A stretch of DNA of 50,748 nt from Granulicella sp. GTDB taxonomy: Bacteria; Acidobacteriota; Terriglobia; Terriglobales; Acidobacteriaceae. Position 1 is the first letter of the stretch; the number at the start of each line of letters is the position of its first letter. The notes below the pieces were generated by a model. The model worked only from the letters and a program-made list of their open reading frames with translations, made no database searches and was not told the origin of the DNA. Positions 10,501-18,163 of the stretch are shown piece by piece. The stretch lies in NCBI GenBank assembly GCA_003133205.1, contig PKWK01000126.1:1-50748 (forward strand), in the 5' to 3' direction. Made by a program: the position numbers and the translations under genes.

Positions 10501-11325
10501 GGTGTTTACATTGAGATCGAAACCTGTGCCGTGATACTTGTTGCCGCCGCCCTTTGTGACGAAGCTTTCGAAGCCCGCCGTCGTCCGGCCGAACTCGGCA
10601 GTCGGCGTTGATGTCGTGACCTTGAACTCTTGCATCGCTTCCACGGATGGCGAGGTCTCGTCAAACGAAGAACCATTCTCGCTTCGGGTAGTACTGGCAC
10701 CGTCGAGCAGAACCTCAGCGCCGTAGTCCTGGCCGCCTGCGAGTTTGCCGTAGAAGACGCCATTTCCATTCAGGCCCTGTGCTCCACCCGCACCGGGACC
10801 GGTTGTTCCCGGCACGAGAAAAACGAAGTTCTCGGCGGATCGAAACTGGCTGACGCCGCCAAGTGCCAACGGCAATTCCACTATCTCTTCTGCAGAGATC
10901 GTTCCGCCAACATCGGAGGATTCAGTTTCGATGCGAACGCCGCTGGCATCCACGGTCACCGTGTCGGTGACCGCGCCTGGGGTAAGCGCCACATTGAGCG
11001 AGGCGGTCCTGTTGACCTGCACCTGTATGCCCGTGCTGGTCGTGGTGCCAAAGCCTGCTGCCGTGACCGACACCGTGTAAGGGCCAATCGGCAGATCGGG
11101 AAAGCGGTAGGAGCCTGCGGAGGTCGATTTGGTTTCGTTCTTGCCTCCGGTAGCCTCGTTGGTCGCGCTGATGCTGGCGCCGGATATCACCGCACCGGTT
11201 GAATCACTCACGCTGCCGGCAAGTTCCCCACGGGTGGACTGAGCGTGAGCGCTGCCGGCGAAGGATCCCACCACCAGAAGCAGCAACACGGGCACGGACA
11301 GCCATTTTTTAATGGACTCTGGCAT
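7523..11325 (-). pseudogene. Oar-like TonB-dependent receptor, broken by a single-base frameshift
   Basis: ATG 11325 has a good ribosome site (AGGAGA, 7 bases upstream) and begins a signal peptide ending SAHAQ. Next come a carboxypeptidase-regulatory-like Ig domain (about residues 30-115), a plug domain and a long outer-membrane beta-barrel. The first frame ends at 8686 after TYNWSL; the homologous continuation (QQEFAKNLIGTIGY...) is one frame away and runs to the terminal ...MQVTGRINF at 7523. Adding one base near 8718 gives about 1267 residues, normal for this family. Without it the receptor loses roughly a third of its barrel and should not fold. An A6 run just downstream of the shift could allow some slippage. 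Likely role: uptake of arabinan oligomers. Confidence 0.88.
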
Positions 11326-11387
11326 TTGAAGTTCTCCTGTAAAGAGTTGCATTTGCGTGAATCAAAGTCCCTCTTTGGGGACTGTTA

Positions 11388-11430
11388 TGAAACCGGTTAC
11401 ATTATTAGGACCTATATGGTCTTGGTTCAA
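11388..11430 (-). promoter_or_regulatory. Promoter and LacI-type operator of the TonB-dependent receptor
   Basis: On the minus strand TTGAAC (11430-11425) and TAATAA (11407-11402) are 17 bases apart, a plausible -35/-10 pair. Immediately downstream is TGTAACCGGTTTCA (11401-11388), a near-perfect 14-bp palindrome with the central CG typical of LacI/GalR operators. It would cover the transcription start. Similar sites lie before the GH5-like gene and the GH51 gene, pointing to the LacI-family gene at 15534-16586 as the likely regulator. Confidence 0.65.
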
Positions 11431-11529
11431 TCTCAGAAAGCTATCTAACCTTTGCGAGGAATGTCAACAAAAATATTTCAACAGGCTCATTTGCTGCAAT
11501 ATTGCCCTCCCGCGCACGTCTTATCTGGC

Positions 11530-12486
11530 TCAATCGCGCTTCGGTGCTGCCGAGTCATGAGCCAGCCGGGCGGCTGCGTCGAACTCTGTCTTTGCCTCCT
11601 GCTCGCGTCCAAGGTGCCGGTACGCCTGGCCAAGGAGGAAGTGCAGGTTTGATTTTTGTGGATCGAGACGCGTGGCTGTTTCCAGATACTTCTGGGCTTC
11701 GAGAAAGTCGCCCTGTTGCATGTAAAGCTGACCTAACTGTTCGTGAATCCGCGGATCCTGCGGTGCGATTGCCAGGGCGCGCAGCAGCAGCGGCTGAGCC
11801 TCTGCGAGCTCTGCTCGATGCACCAGCACGATTGCCAGGTTCAGGAGTGGCTGCTCGCTGACCTTCTCGGGCAAGCCAGCATCCTGCCAGGCAATCGCTT
11901 GCCGATACGCAACCACCGCATCTTCTGTGCGATTCAGGCCCTCATAAGCGAGTCCCAGATTGTTCTCTACCTTGACACTTCCCGGAGCCAGAACGAGAGA
12001 GTGCTTGAAGCAATCGGCGGCATCGCCAAACCGCTGTTCCGTGTAACGAAGTCTGCCGAGGCTATACCAGCCATCCGGGTCTGCATCGCTCATCTGTATG
12101 GAGCGCAAAATCCATTTCTCGGCGTCGGAGTAATCGCCTAGGAGGACATAGTCTTGTCCGACTTCCCGCAGTTGTTCGGCGGTCGGAGTCTGTAGCGCCG
12201 CCGCGCGGGTGTACTCCTCCAGAGAATCCTTCGGATCGTTCTGCCGCAGCAGAGCATAGGCCAGAAGGTACAGGGCCTCGCCTGACCTTGGGTCCGTCAC
12301 CAGATAGGCACGGAGCGACCTTTCCGCCTCCTTGAAATTGCCCGCCGCCATGAGCTTCCGCTGCTCTGCCAGTGGCATCGGCGAGTTCGCGGGCGCCGGC
12401 ATCGCACCAAGATCCGAAAGCTTGGGCTGTTGCGCGCCGGCCATAGGAGCGGCGGCGAGCATGAGCATCGCGACTATCGGCTTCAC
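11530..12486 (-). CDS. Secreted tetratricopeptide repeat protein of the GH5-like/CRTAC1 operon
   Basis: I start it at GTG 12486, which gives a short, well-formed signal peptide (MKPIVAMLMLAAAPMAGAQ); the frame runs further upstream but only inside the preceding gene. The protein has 318 residues with five to seven TPR units (for example GWYSLGRLRYTEQRFGDAADC and IHEQLGQLYMQQGDF). It is 41 bases behind the CRTAC1-like gene and in the same direction, so it is probably the third gene of that operon. No clear terminator was seen before the receptor promoter. Function beyond protein contacts is unknown. Confidence 0.82.
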   Translation of the reverse strand: MKPIVAMLMLAAAPMAGAQQPKLSDLGAMPAPANSPMPLAEQRKLMAAGNFKEAERSLRAYLVTDPRSGEALYLLAYALLRQNDPKDSLEEYTRAAALQTPTAEQLREVGQDYVLLGDYSDAEKWILRSIQMSDADPDGWYSLGRLRYTEQRFGDAADCFKHSLVLAPGSVKVENNLGLAYEGLNRTEDAVVAYRQAIAWQDAGLPEKVSEQPLLNLAIVLVHRAELAEAQPLLLRALAIAPQDPRIHEQLGQLYMQQGDFLEAQKYLETATRLDPQKSNLHFLLGQAYRHLGREQEAKTEFDAAARLAHDSAAPKRD

Positions 12487-12527
12487 GCCGGGCCAGACAC
12501 GCTTCCTCGCAGGTCCATCTGCTGCAC

Positions 12528-14300
12528 TCAATGCGCACCGGCCTTGCCCTGGATACTCGGCGAAGCGGAAGGCTCGTCGATCTTGACGACGCGGTCTCCT
12601 GCGACATCGGTGAGGGTCTGCCGAATGCCGCTCGGCCATCGGATCTCGATGGAGTGTGCCACGGAGTCCGCGCCCAGGCCGAAGTGTGCACGCTTGTCGT
12701 TGGAAGAGAGATAGCTTCCGGCCGTCGAGACTGTCCAGTACTGCGCTCCGTGGGAAGTGACAACCTTCACCTCCGCGCCCACCGCGTCACGGTTGCTCTT
12801 GTGACCTACCAGCAAAAGCGTCAGCCAGTGGTTCCGCGTCGCCGTCTCATTGCGGAGAACGTAGGCGGGGCCGCCGTTTGTGGTGACCACCGCATCGAGC
12901 CGCCCATCGTTGTCCAGATCCCCTACAGCCATGCCACGACCGACCCAACGCTGCGTGAACACATCGCCGGATTGTGCCGAGACGTCCACAAAGGTACCGT
13001 TGCCCATATTCCGCGCCAGCAGCAGCGGCTCCTTGTAGTGGAGCTGCGGATAATTCAATTCGACGGTATCCAGATCGTGGCCTTGCGCAATCAGCAGGTC
13101 TTTGAGGCCGTCGTTGTCATAGTCGAGAAAGTGGATTCCCCATCCGGAATGCAGGAGAGTCATCGGTGCAAGGCCCGAAACATACGTGTCATACGTGAAC
13201 GAGCCGTCCCCACTGTTGCGGTACAGCGCATACTTCTGGTTTGCGAGGTTCGTGATGACCAGGTCCGGCAAACCGTCGTTGTCGAAGTCCTGGAAGTCTA
13301 TCCCCATGCCCGCATAGGTGCGGCCATCGCCATCTACAGCGATCTCCGCGGTCAGGCCCGTCTCCTCGAAGGTGCCATCTCCCTTGTTGTGGTACAGAAA
13401 CTCCGGCATGGAGTCGTTGGCTATTGCCAGATCAATCCTCCCGTCGCGGTCGAAGTCGGCGATAGCTATCCCCAACCCTTTACCCGGGGTGCCCAGGCCG
13501 ATCTTGTTCGCCACTTCAGTAAACGTCCCGTCGCCGTTGTTGTGGTACACCAGCGGAGCGATCGCCGGGAAAATGTCGGGGTGACAGTAAGCGCGATAGC
13601 CTTCGCGATGCTCGCCGCACCACACATCGTTGAAATTCCAGCGAACATACCGCAGTACGACCAGATCGAGCAGACCGTCATTGTCCAGATCGACCCAGGC
13701 CGCGCTGGTCGACCACGAGTTCCCCGGCGTCTTGTCACCGCCAGTCCCAGAACGCTCGGTCACGTCCGTGAACGTGCCGTTACCGTTGTTATGGTAAAGG
13801 TGGTTCCCGCCGTAGCCCGTCACGTACAGATCTTCGTAACCGTCGTTGTCGTAGTCGCCGACGGCCACTCCCATCCCGTATCCAACGCCCTTCAATCCGG
13901 CCTTCTCAGTCACATCCTCGAACGTGCCGTCCTTGCGTTGGCGATACAGCCTGTTCCAGTCTTTTGGTGAGCGTTTCTCGGGAATCGCGTCCTTCGCCGT
14001 GGGGTCGTCCAAGGGAGCGCCGTTGACGAGGAATATGTCCAGCAGACCGTCGTTGTCGTAGTCGAAAACGGCGACGCCGGATCCCATCGTCTCCAATAAA
14101 TACTTATGGCTGGTGTGCGAAGCCACGCCGGTGAAGCGCACGCCGCTGGCGGATGTCACGTCTTCAAATTTTCCGGGGACAATCGGAGCCTTGACCACGG
14201 GCGGAGAAACGGTAGCGGCCGCGGCGGCCTGCGCGTACGAATTCGAACTGGCCAGGCCTGCCACCAGGGCGGCTAGACTGATCAGGCGCACTCGGGTCAT
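12528..14300 (-). CDS. Secreted FG-GAP/VCBS repeat protein with UnbV/ASPIC domain (CRTAC1 type)
   Basis: A protein of 590 residues from ATG 14300, with a signal peptide ending SNSYAQA. Propeller blades with DYDNDG or DFDNDG metal-binding loops recur through about residue 480 (DYDNDGLLDIF, DYDNDGYEDLY, DLDNDGLLDLV, DFDRDGRIDLA, DFDNDGLPDLV, DLDNDGRLDAV). The last 100 residues form the UnbV/ASPIC domain (FGLGADSVAHSIEIRWPSG). The start codon overlaps the stop of the GH5-like gene (ATGA), so the two are translationally coupled. This implies that the protein works in stoichiometry with a secreted glycosidase. It is a clear paralogue of the protein at 1349-3253. No enzymatic activity can be assigned. 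Confidence 0.9.
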   Translation of the reverse strand: MTRVRLISLAALVAGLASSNSYAQAAAAATVSPPVVKAPIVPGKFEDVTSASGVRFTGVASHTSHKYLLETMGSGVAVFDYDNDGLLDIFLVNGAPLDDPTAKDAIPEKRSPKDWNRLYRQRKDGTFEDVTEKAGLKGVGYGMGVAVGDYDNDGYEDLYVTGYGGNHLYHNNGNGTFTDVTERSGTGGDKTPGNSWSTSAAWVDLDNDGLLDLVVLRYVRWNFNDVWCGEHREGYRAYCHPDIFPAIAPLVYHNNGDGTFTEVANKIGLGTPGKGLGIAIADFDRDGRIDLAIANDSMPEFLYHNKGDGTFEETGLTAEIAVDGDGRTYAGMGIDFQDFDNDGLPDLVITNLANQKYALYRNSGDGSFTYDTYVSGLAPMTLLHSGWGIHFLDYDNDGLKDLLIAQGHDLDTVELNYPQLHYKEPLLLARNMGNGTFVDVSAQSGDVFTQRWVGRGMAVGDLDNDGRLDAVVTTNGGPAYVLRNETATRNHWLTLLLVGHKSNRDAVGAEVKVVTSHGAQYWTVSTAGSYLSSNDKRAHFGLGADSVAHSIEIRWPSGIRQTLTDVAGDRVVKIDEPSASPSIQGKAGAH

Positions 14301-15445
14301 TGCGTTGCACCCGCAACGGCTGCCGGGGGCGGCGTTCCGCGTCCGGTCAACTCGCGAATCAAGTCAACTTCACGCTGGCGATAGGGCGTATCGTCCTGCC
14401 GGAACACCTCGTGAAACCACACCGCCGGCTGCGTCAGTACGTAAGGCCGCTGCCACGAATCCCACGGCAGATAAGTTTGGGTCTTACCGGCCACAAATCC
14501 CCAGTTGATCGCGGCGACGTGGTATTGCTTCGCAATTGGGAGAATGGTGTCGAAGGTGCTGCCATTGCCGCGGGCCATGTATTCCGTGCAAAAGACCGGT
14601 CGATGCAAGGACAGTAAACCCTTGATGCGTGCCTCGAAGACTTCGGGCCAGTCGTAGCTGTGAAACGAGATGACGTCCGACTCAGCAAGTTGAATCTTCG
14701 TCGTCGCACTTTCGGCTTCCGGATGCATCCAGTCACCAGTCCACACACCGCTGGTGAGCGGTTGCACCGGATGCATCGAGCGGGTCCACGCGAATGCCTT
14801 CGGCAGCAGCTCATCCACACGCGTTACCTTGGCGGCGACGTCTTTCTCGCGATCGCCGCCGCGATTGTCCGGCTCGTTCCAGACATCCCACCCGAGGATG
14901 CGATTGTCCTTCGCGAACGCGCCGACGACACCCTGCACATAAGACTTCAACTGGGGTTCGTAAGCAGGATCGAGCAGACGCTGCTTGCCCGGGCTCTGCA
15001 CCCAACCAGAATTGTGGACTCCGGGAATGGGTGGATGTTGAGGGCCGAGATGCGGATCGGTCTCCCAGCACGAGTCGAACAGTACGAGCAGCGGCCGGAT
15101 GTGATGTTTGGCCGCGATGTTCAGGAACGTGTCCAGACGCTGTCTGAATCCTTCGGGATCCTGCGCCCAGAGCTGGTCCTGGAGAAACACGCGCATCGTG
15201 TTCATCCCGATGGATTCCGCCATCCCTAGTTCCTTGTCGTTCAATGCCGGATTGAATGTTGCCGCCTGAAACATCTCCAATTGATTGATCGCGTCCGAAG
15301 GCACGAAGTTGGCTCCGACCAGCCAGGGCTGTTGCGCGTACCAGGTGTTGGCCTTTTCCTGGGACCACCGATCGGATGCGGTCTGCGCATGGCAGACCGT
15401 CGTAGTCAGGGCCAAAACCAGGACGGACAGAAATCTGTTTTTCAA
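14297..15445 (-). CDS. Secreted GH5-like (clan GH-A) glycoside hydrolase
   Basis: A protein of 382 residues. The start is TTG 15445, supported by AAGGAG 8-9 bases upstream and by the signal peptide it opens (KNRFLSVLVLALTTTVCHAQ). The fold is a cellulase-type TIM barrel: DVWNEPD carries the likely acid/base Glu (about residue 191) and FCTEYMARG the likely nucleophile Glu (about 288). Clan GH-A members cut beta-linked glycans; the substrate cannot be read here, though context suggests a plant cell-wall chain. It leads the operon with the CRTAC1-like and TPR genes, and a LacI-type operator lies 52 bases upstream. The subfamily assignment (GH5 or a relative) is uncertain. Confidence 0.85.
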   Translation of the reverse strand: MKNRFLSVLVLALTTTVCHAQTASDRWSQEKANTWYAQQPWLVGANFVPSDAINQLEMFQAATFNPALNDKELGMAESIGMNTMRVFLQDQLWAQDPEGFRQRLDTFLNIAAKHHIRPLLVLFDSCWETDPHLGPQHPPIPGVHNSGWVQSPGKQRLLDPAYEPQLKSYVQGVVGAFAKDNRILGWDVWNEPDNRGGDREKDVAAKVTRVDELLPKAFAWTRSMHPVQPLTSGVWTGDWMHPEAESATTKIQLAESDVISFHSYDWPEVFEARIKGLLSLHRPVFCTEYMARGNGSTFDTILPIAKQYHVAAINWGFVAGKTQTYLPWDSWQRPYVLTQPAVWFHEVFRQDDTPYRQREVDLIRELTGRGTPPPAAVAGATQ

Positions 15446-15478
15446 CGGACGCGCTCCTTGGGGTGCTGTCCAGCATGC

Positions 15479-15510
15479 ACTATACGGCACAGGATGTGCA
15501 ACCGATTACA
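15479..15510 (-). promoter_or_regulatory. Promoter and LacI-type operator of the GH5-like operon
   Basis: On the minus strand TGTAATCGGTTGCA (15510-15497) matches the operator form seen before the receptor and GH51. A possible -10, TATAGT (15484-15479), follows 12 bases later, which places the operator over the -35 region. No good -35 hexamer is evident, as might be expected for a regulated promoter. Confidence 0.55.
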
Positions 15511-15533
15511 TCGCGCCAAAAATGCCTCGCCGG

Positions 15534-16586
15534 CTAGACACTCGACCGTTTACGGGGTGTGCGGGCCTGGACGCTGCCCGCAGGTGCTTGCGCGGTGGAA
15601 CGGCGGACAATCAGCCACGGCCGGATCACATGTTCCAACTTGAGCCCGGACATACTTGCGACGCCGTCGCGGTCGCGGAAAAGACTCCGGAATGCGGTCG
15701 CCGCGAGTTCGCGACGAGGTACGTGCAACGTAGTCAGTGAAGGCTGCGTGTATGCGCTGAGTTCGATGTCGTCGAAACCGATGATGGAGATGTCCTCCGG
15801 AATCCGCAGGCCCGCCTCATGGATCGCGCCAATCGCGCCAATCGCCGTCAGGTCGTTTGAAGCCAGCACAGCCGTGGGTCGCTCGCTTGCCATCAGAATC
15901 CGTTGCATCGCGGCATGACCGCCTTCCACACGATGATCGCCCTCCTGCACCATGTGCGGTTCCCTCGCCAGCCCGTTCTGCCGAAGAGACTTTGTGAATG
16001 CCTCTGCCCGGACCTGCGCGGAACTCAGTGCCAGAGGTCCACTGATGAACGCAATGCGCTGATGACCGAAATCGAACAGGTGCTGCATGGCTTGCTTCAC
16101 ACCGGCTGCGTAGTCGACGCGTACCGTACTCACGCCCTTAACTCCCTTTCGGGTGTCCATGAAGACCGTGGGAATCTGGCGATTGCTGAACGTATGGATC
16201 AGCCGATCCTCCATCTCCGAGGTCATGATCGCGACGCCATCGACCTTGCGCTGCAACATGCGGATCACGCAGGCTTCCATGCGCTTTGGATCGTAGTCGG
16301 TGTTTGCGATCAACACATCCTGACCGTGCTCGACGGCGATGTCCTCGAAGGCCTTCACCAACTCCGGGAAGTAAGGATTAGTGATATCCGAGATGATGAG
16401 ACCGTATAGGCCGCTCCGCCCGGACCCCAGCGTTCGTGCGCTGATGTCCGGGTAGAAGTCCAGTGTCTGGATCGCTTCGCGCACGCGCTTCGCGGTTTCG
16501 GGACTGACATTCGCCGTGCCGTTGATGACTCGCGACACCGTTGCGGTGGAAACTCGCGCCCGTTCTGCAACCGCAGTGATGTTCAT
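15534..16586 (-). CDS. LacI-family transcriptional regulator
   Basis: A protein of 350 residues from ATG 16586. The first 55 residues are a LacI-type helix-turn-helix and hinge (MNITAVAERARVSTATVSRV, then VSPETAKRVREAI). A periplasmic-binding-protein-like sugar domain follows (GLIISDITNPYFPELV, IGFDDIELSAYTQPSLTTL). AGGAG lies only one base from the ATG, unusually close, so the true start or mode of initiation is not certain. It sits between the arabinanase gene and the GH5-like operon, same strand. LacI-type palindromes before the sugar genes make it the likely local repressor, with an arabinose-related effector. The last 20 residues are a basic tail. Confidence 0.9.
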   Translation of the reverse strand: MNITAVAERARVSTATVSRVINGTANVSPETAKRVREAIQTLDFYPDISARTLGSGRSGLYGLIISDITNPYFPELVKAFEDIAVEHGQDVLIANTDYDPKRMEACVIRMLQRKVDGVAIMTSEMEDRLIHTFSNRQIPTVFMDTRKGVKGVSTVRVDYAAGVKQAMQHLFDFGHQRIAFISGPLALSSAQVRAEAFTKSLRQNGLAREPHMVQEGDHRVEGGHAAMQRILMASERPTAVLASNDLTAIGAIGAIHEAGLRIPEDISIIGFDDIELSAYTQPSLTTLHVPRRELAATAFRSLFRDRDGVASMSGLKLEHVIRPWLIVRRSTAQAPAGSVQARTPRKRSSV

Positions 16587-16594
16587 ACTCCTAT

Positions 16595-16615
16595 AAATCC
16601 TGAAATTTAGGATTT
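16595..16615 (-). promoter_or_regulatory. Near-palindrome just upstream of the LacI-family gene
   Basis: A 21-base inverted repeat with a single mismatched pair (AATCCTGAA and TTTAGGATT arms, extended by one A/T on each side) ends 8 bases before the start codon. It lacks the central CG of the other operators. It may be an autoregulatory site, a site for another regulator, or a leader hairpin. Confidence 0.45.
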
Positions 16616-16662
16616 TGGCAAGCGGAAGTATGTCACAGGGAGGTCGGCCGGTACGACTTTCG

Positions 16663-17730
16663 TTACTCCTCGCCAAGCGTGGCGACTGGCCAGCCGTCCC
16701 GCCAGACGAGGCTGGAGATCTGCAGCGCGGGTCTGCCGGTGGTCGCGTCGTACGCATGGAAGACGATCAGGTCGCTTCCATCAGCCTGATGCAGGATCGA
16801 CCCGCCCCCGGGCCCAAGCCAACGCTGATTGGGCCCGAGTAGAAGAGTTCCGCCGCCCTGAAGCAGCGGGATTCCCGCCTTGTCCAAGTATGGTCCGGTG
16901 ACGGACTTCGAGCGCCCTACCATGGTCCGGTAGTTGCTCCTGGTGCCGCGGCAGCACAGGTCGAACGAGACAAACAGATAGTAGAAGCCGTGGTGCGAGA
17001 CGATGAATGGCGCCTCGATCGCCTGCCAGTCGGGAGGCAGCGTCGGGTGCTCCGGATCGAACTTCTGCGGTGCAGGATGTTCCGGTCGTAAGCGGGTTGC
17101 CAGGGAGTATAGCTTGCTGTCGCTCTTCGAAAGCATTCCCGTAACCGCGTCGAGCGCGCGCATTTTGATTCCACCCCAGAAGCTGCCGAACGAGAGCCAG
17201 GCGTGGTGATGCGCATCTTCTATGTAGTTCGGATCGATCGCATTGAAATCGTCTTCAGCCTTCGACTCCAGCACCAGACCATGGTCCACCCACTTGTAAT
17301 CTGGACTCTTGAAGTCGAGCGTCTTGTTGGTGGCGAGCGCAATGCCGGAGGTATTTTTTCCAAAGAGCGAGTAGGCGTAGTAAAGGCGGTACTCGCCGTG
17401 CTCAAGGGAGGTGTCTGGAGCCCACAGATCCGTGGTGCCGGGGCTTCGCTCGTGGATCCATTGCGGTATGGCGTCGAACACATGCCCGCACATTCGCCAA
17501 TGTTCCAGATCTTCAGAGCAGCAGACTGCGAACTGTCCTCCGCCGGGGGCCTTGCCGGTCGCAAAGACGTAGTACGTTGCGCCGTCCTTGGCGATCGAAG
17601 GATCGTGAGTGAATGGGTAGTCGCCCTGAAGGTGATAGACGCGGGGCGCCTGCGCCGTGACGCCCGCCCCCAGCGCGAGCAAAGCGAATGGCAGAAGGCG
17701 TGAAATGATTTTGCCGAGCGGCCGATGCAT
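16663..17730 (-). CDS. Secreted GH43 arabinanase-like glycoside hydrolase
   Basis: ATG 17730 has GGAGG 7 bases upstream and opens a signal peptide (LLPFALLALGAGVTAQA). The protein has 355 residues, the size of a single-domain endo-1,5-alpha-L-arabinanase. The GH43 triad is visible: Asp in FTHDPS (43), Asp in FNAIDPNY (166) and Glu in AIEAPF (239). It ends VWRDGWPVATLGEE, typical of the family. It lies 19 bases after the monoheme cytochrome gene, within the same apparent operon as two c-type cytochromes, which is unusual. Unlike the other arabinan genes here it is intact. Predicted role: cutting the arabinan main chain outside the cell or in the periplasm. Confidence 0.88.
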   Translation of the reverse strand: MHRPLGKIISRLLPFALLALGAGVTAQAPRVYHLQGDYPFTHDPSIAKDGATYYVFATGKAPGGGQFAVCCSEDLEHWRMCGHVFDAIPQWIHERSPGTTDLWAPDTSLEHGEYRLYYAYSLFGKNTSGIALATNKTLDFKSPDYKWVDHGLVLESKAEDDFNAIDPNYIEDAHHHAWLSFGSFWGGIKMRALDAVTGMLSKSDSKLYSLATRLRPEHPAPQKFDPEHPTLPPDWQAIEAPFIVSHHGFYYLFVSFDLCCRGTRSNYRTMVGRSKSVTGPYLDKAGIPLLQGGGTLLLGPNQRWLGPGGGSILHQADGSDLIVFHAYDATTGRPALQISSLVWRDGWPVATLGEE

Positions 17731-17749
17731 GGACAGCCTCCAGAACCAA

Positions 17750-18163
17750 CTAGTTTTTCGAATCCGGTACACTTGCCGCGGTTGCGGGCTTCGCAACCTT
17801 CTTCTTTTTCGCCGCCAGATACTCGACCAACTGCTTGACCTCATCGTCGCTGAGCGCATTGCCGAATGCGGGCATCTGCTTGCCCCCGTTGTGAATCTGC
17901 CGCGCGATCTCCGGCTTGTGCAGGGCTCTTCCCACCCCGCTCAGGCTGGGAGCCCGCTCGGTGCCGATACCGTCGACGCCGTGGCAGTGCTCGCATCCCT
18001 TTTGATGAAACAACGCGGCACCTTGGCGGCGCATGGCCTTCGAAGCAGCATGCGCCGCTGCTGGGGGAAAGAAATTGACCGATCCGAACACTAAACATAT
18101 CGCCACAAAGACCAAAAGCAACCGGCCGATAGCACTGCGGACGCACGCGCGGCCAAGCTTCAT
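17750..18163 (-). CDS. Small monoheme cytochrome c
   Basis: A protein of 137 residues with an N-terminal signal or membrane segment (LLLVFVAICLVFGSV). It is a class I cytochrome c: heme motif CEHCH at residues 57-61, with the probable distal Met ligand in QMPAFG (97). A charged Lys-rich tail follows. Its ATG overlaps the stop of the multiheme gene by four bases (ATGA), so the two are coupled, and the arabinanase follows 19 bases after its stop. It probably passes electrons to or from the multiheme protein in the periplasm. The terminal acceptor is unknown. Confidence 0.9.
   Translation of the reverse strand: MKLGRACVRSAIGRLLLVFVAICLVFGSVNFFPPAAAHAASKAMRRQGAALFHQKGCEHCHGVDGIGTERAPSLSGVGRALHKPEIARQIHNGGKQMPAFGNALSDDEVKQLVEYLAAKKKKVAKPATAASVPDSKN

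Noticed and set aside
12531..13970. Long plus-strand open frame of 479 codons
   Set aside because: It lies antisense to the CRTAC1-like gene, whose repeats and signal peptide are clear. The antisense text is rich in Val/Ile/Arg as expected from a mirrored GC-rich gene.
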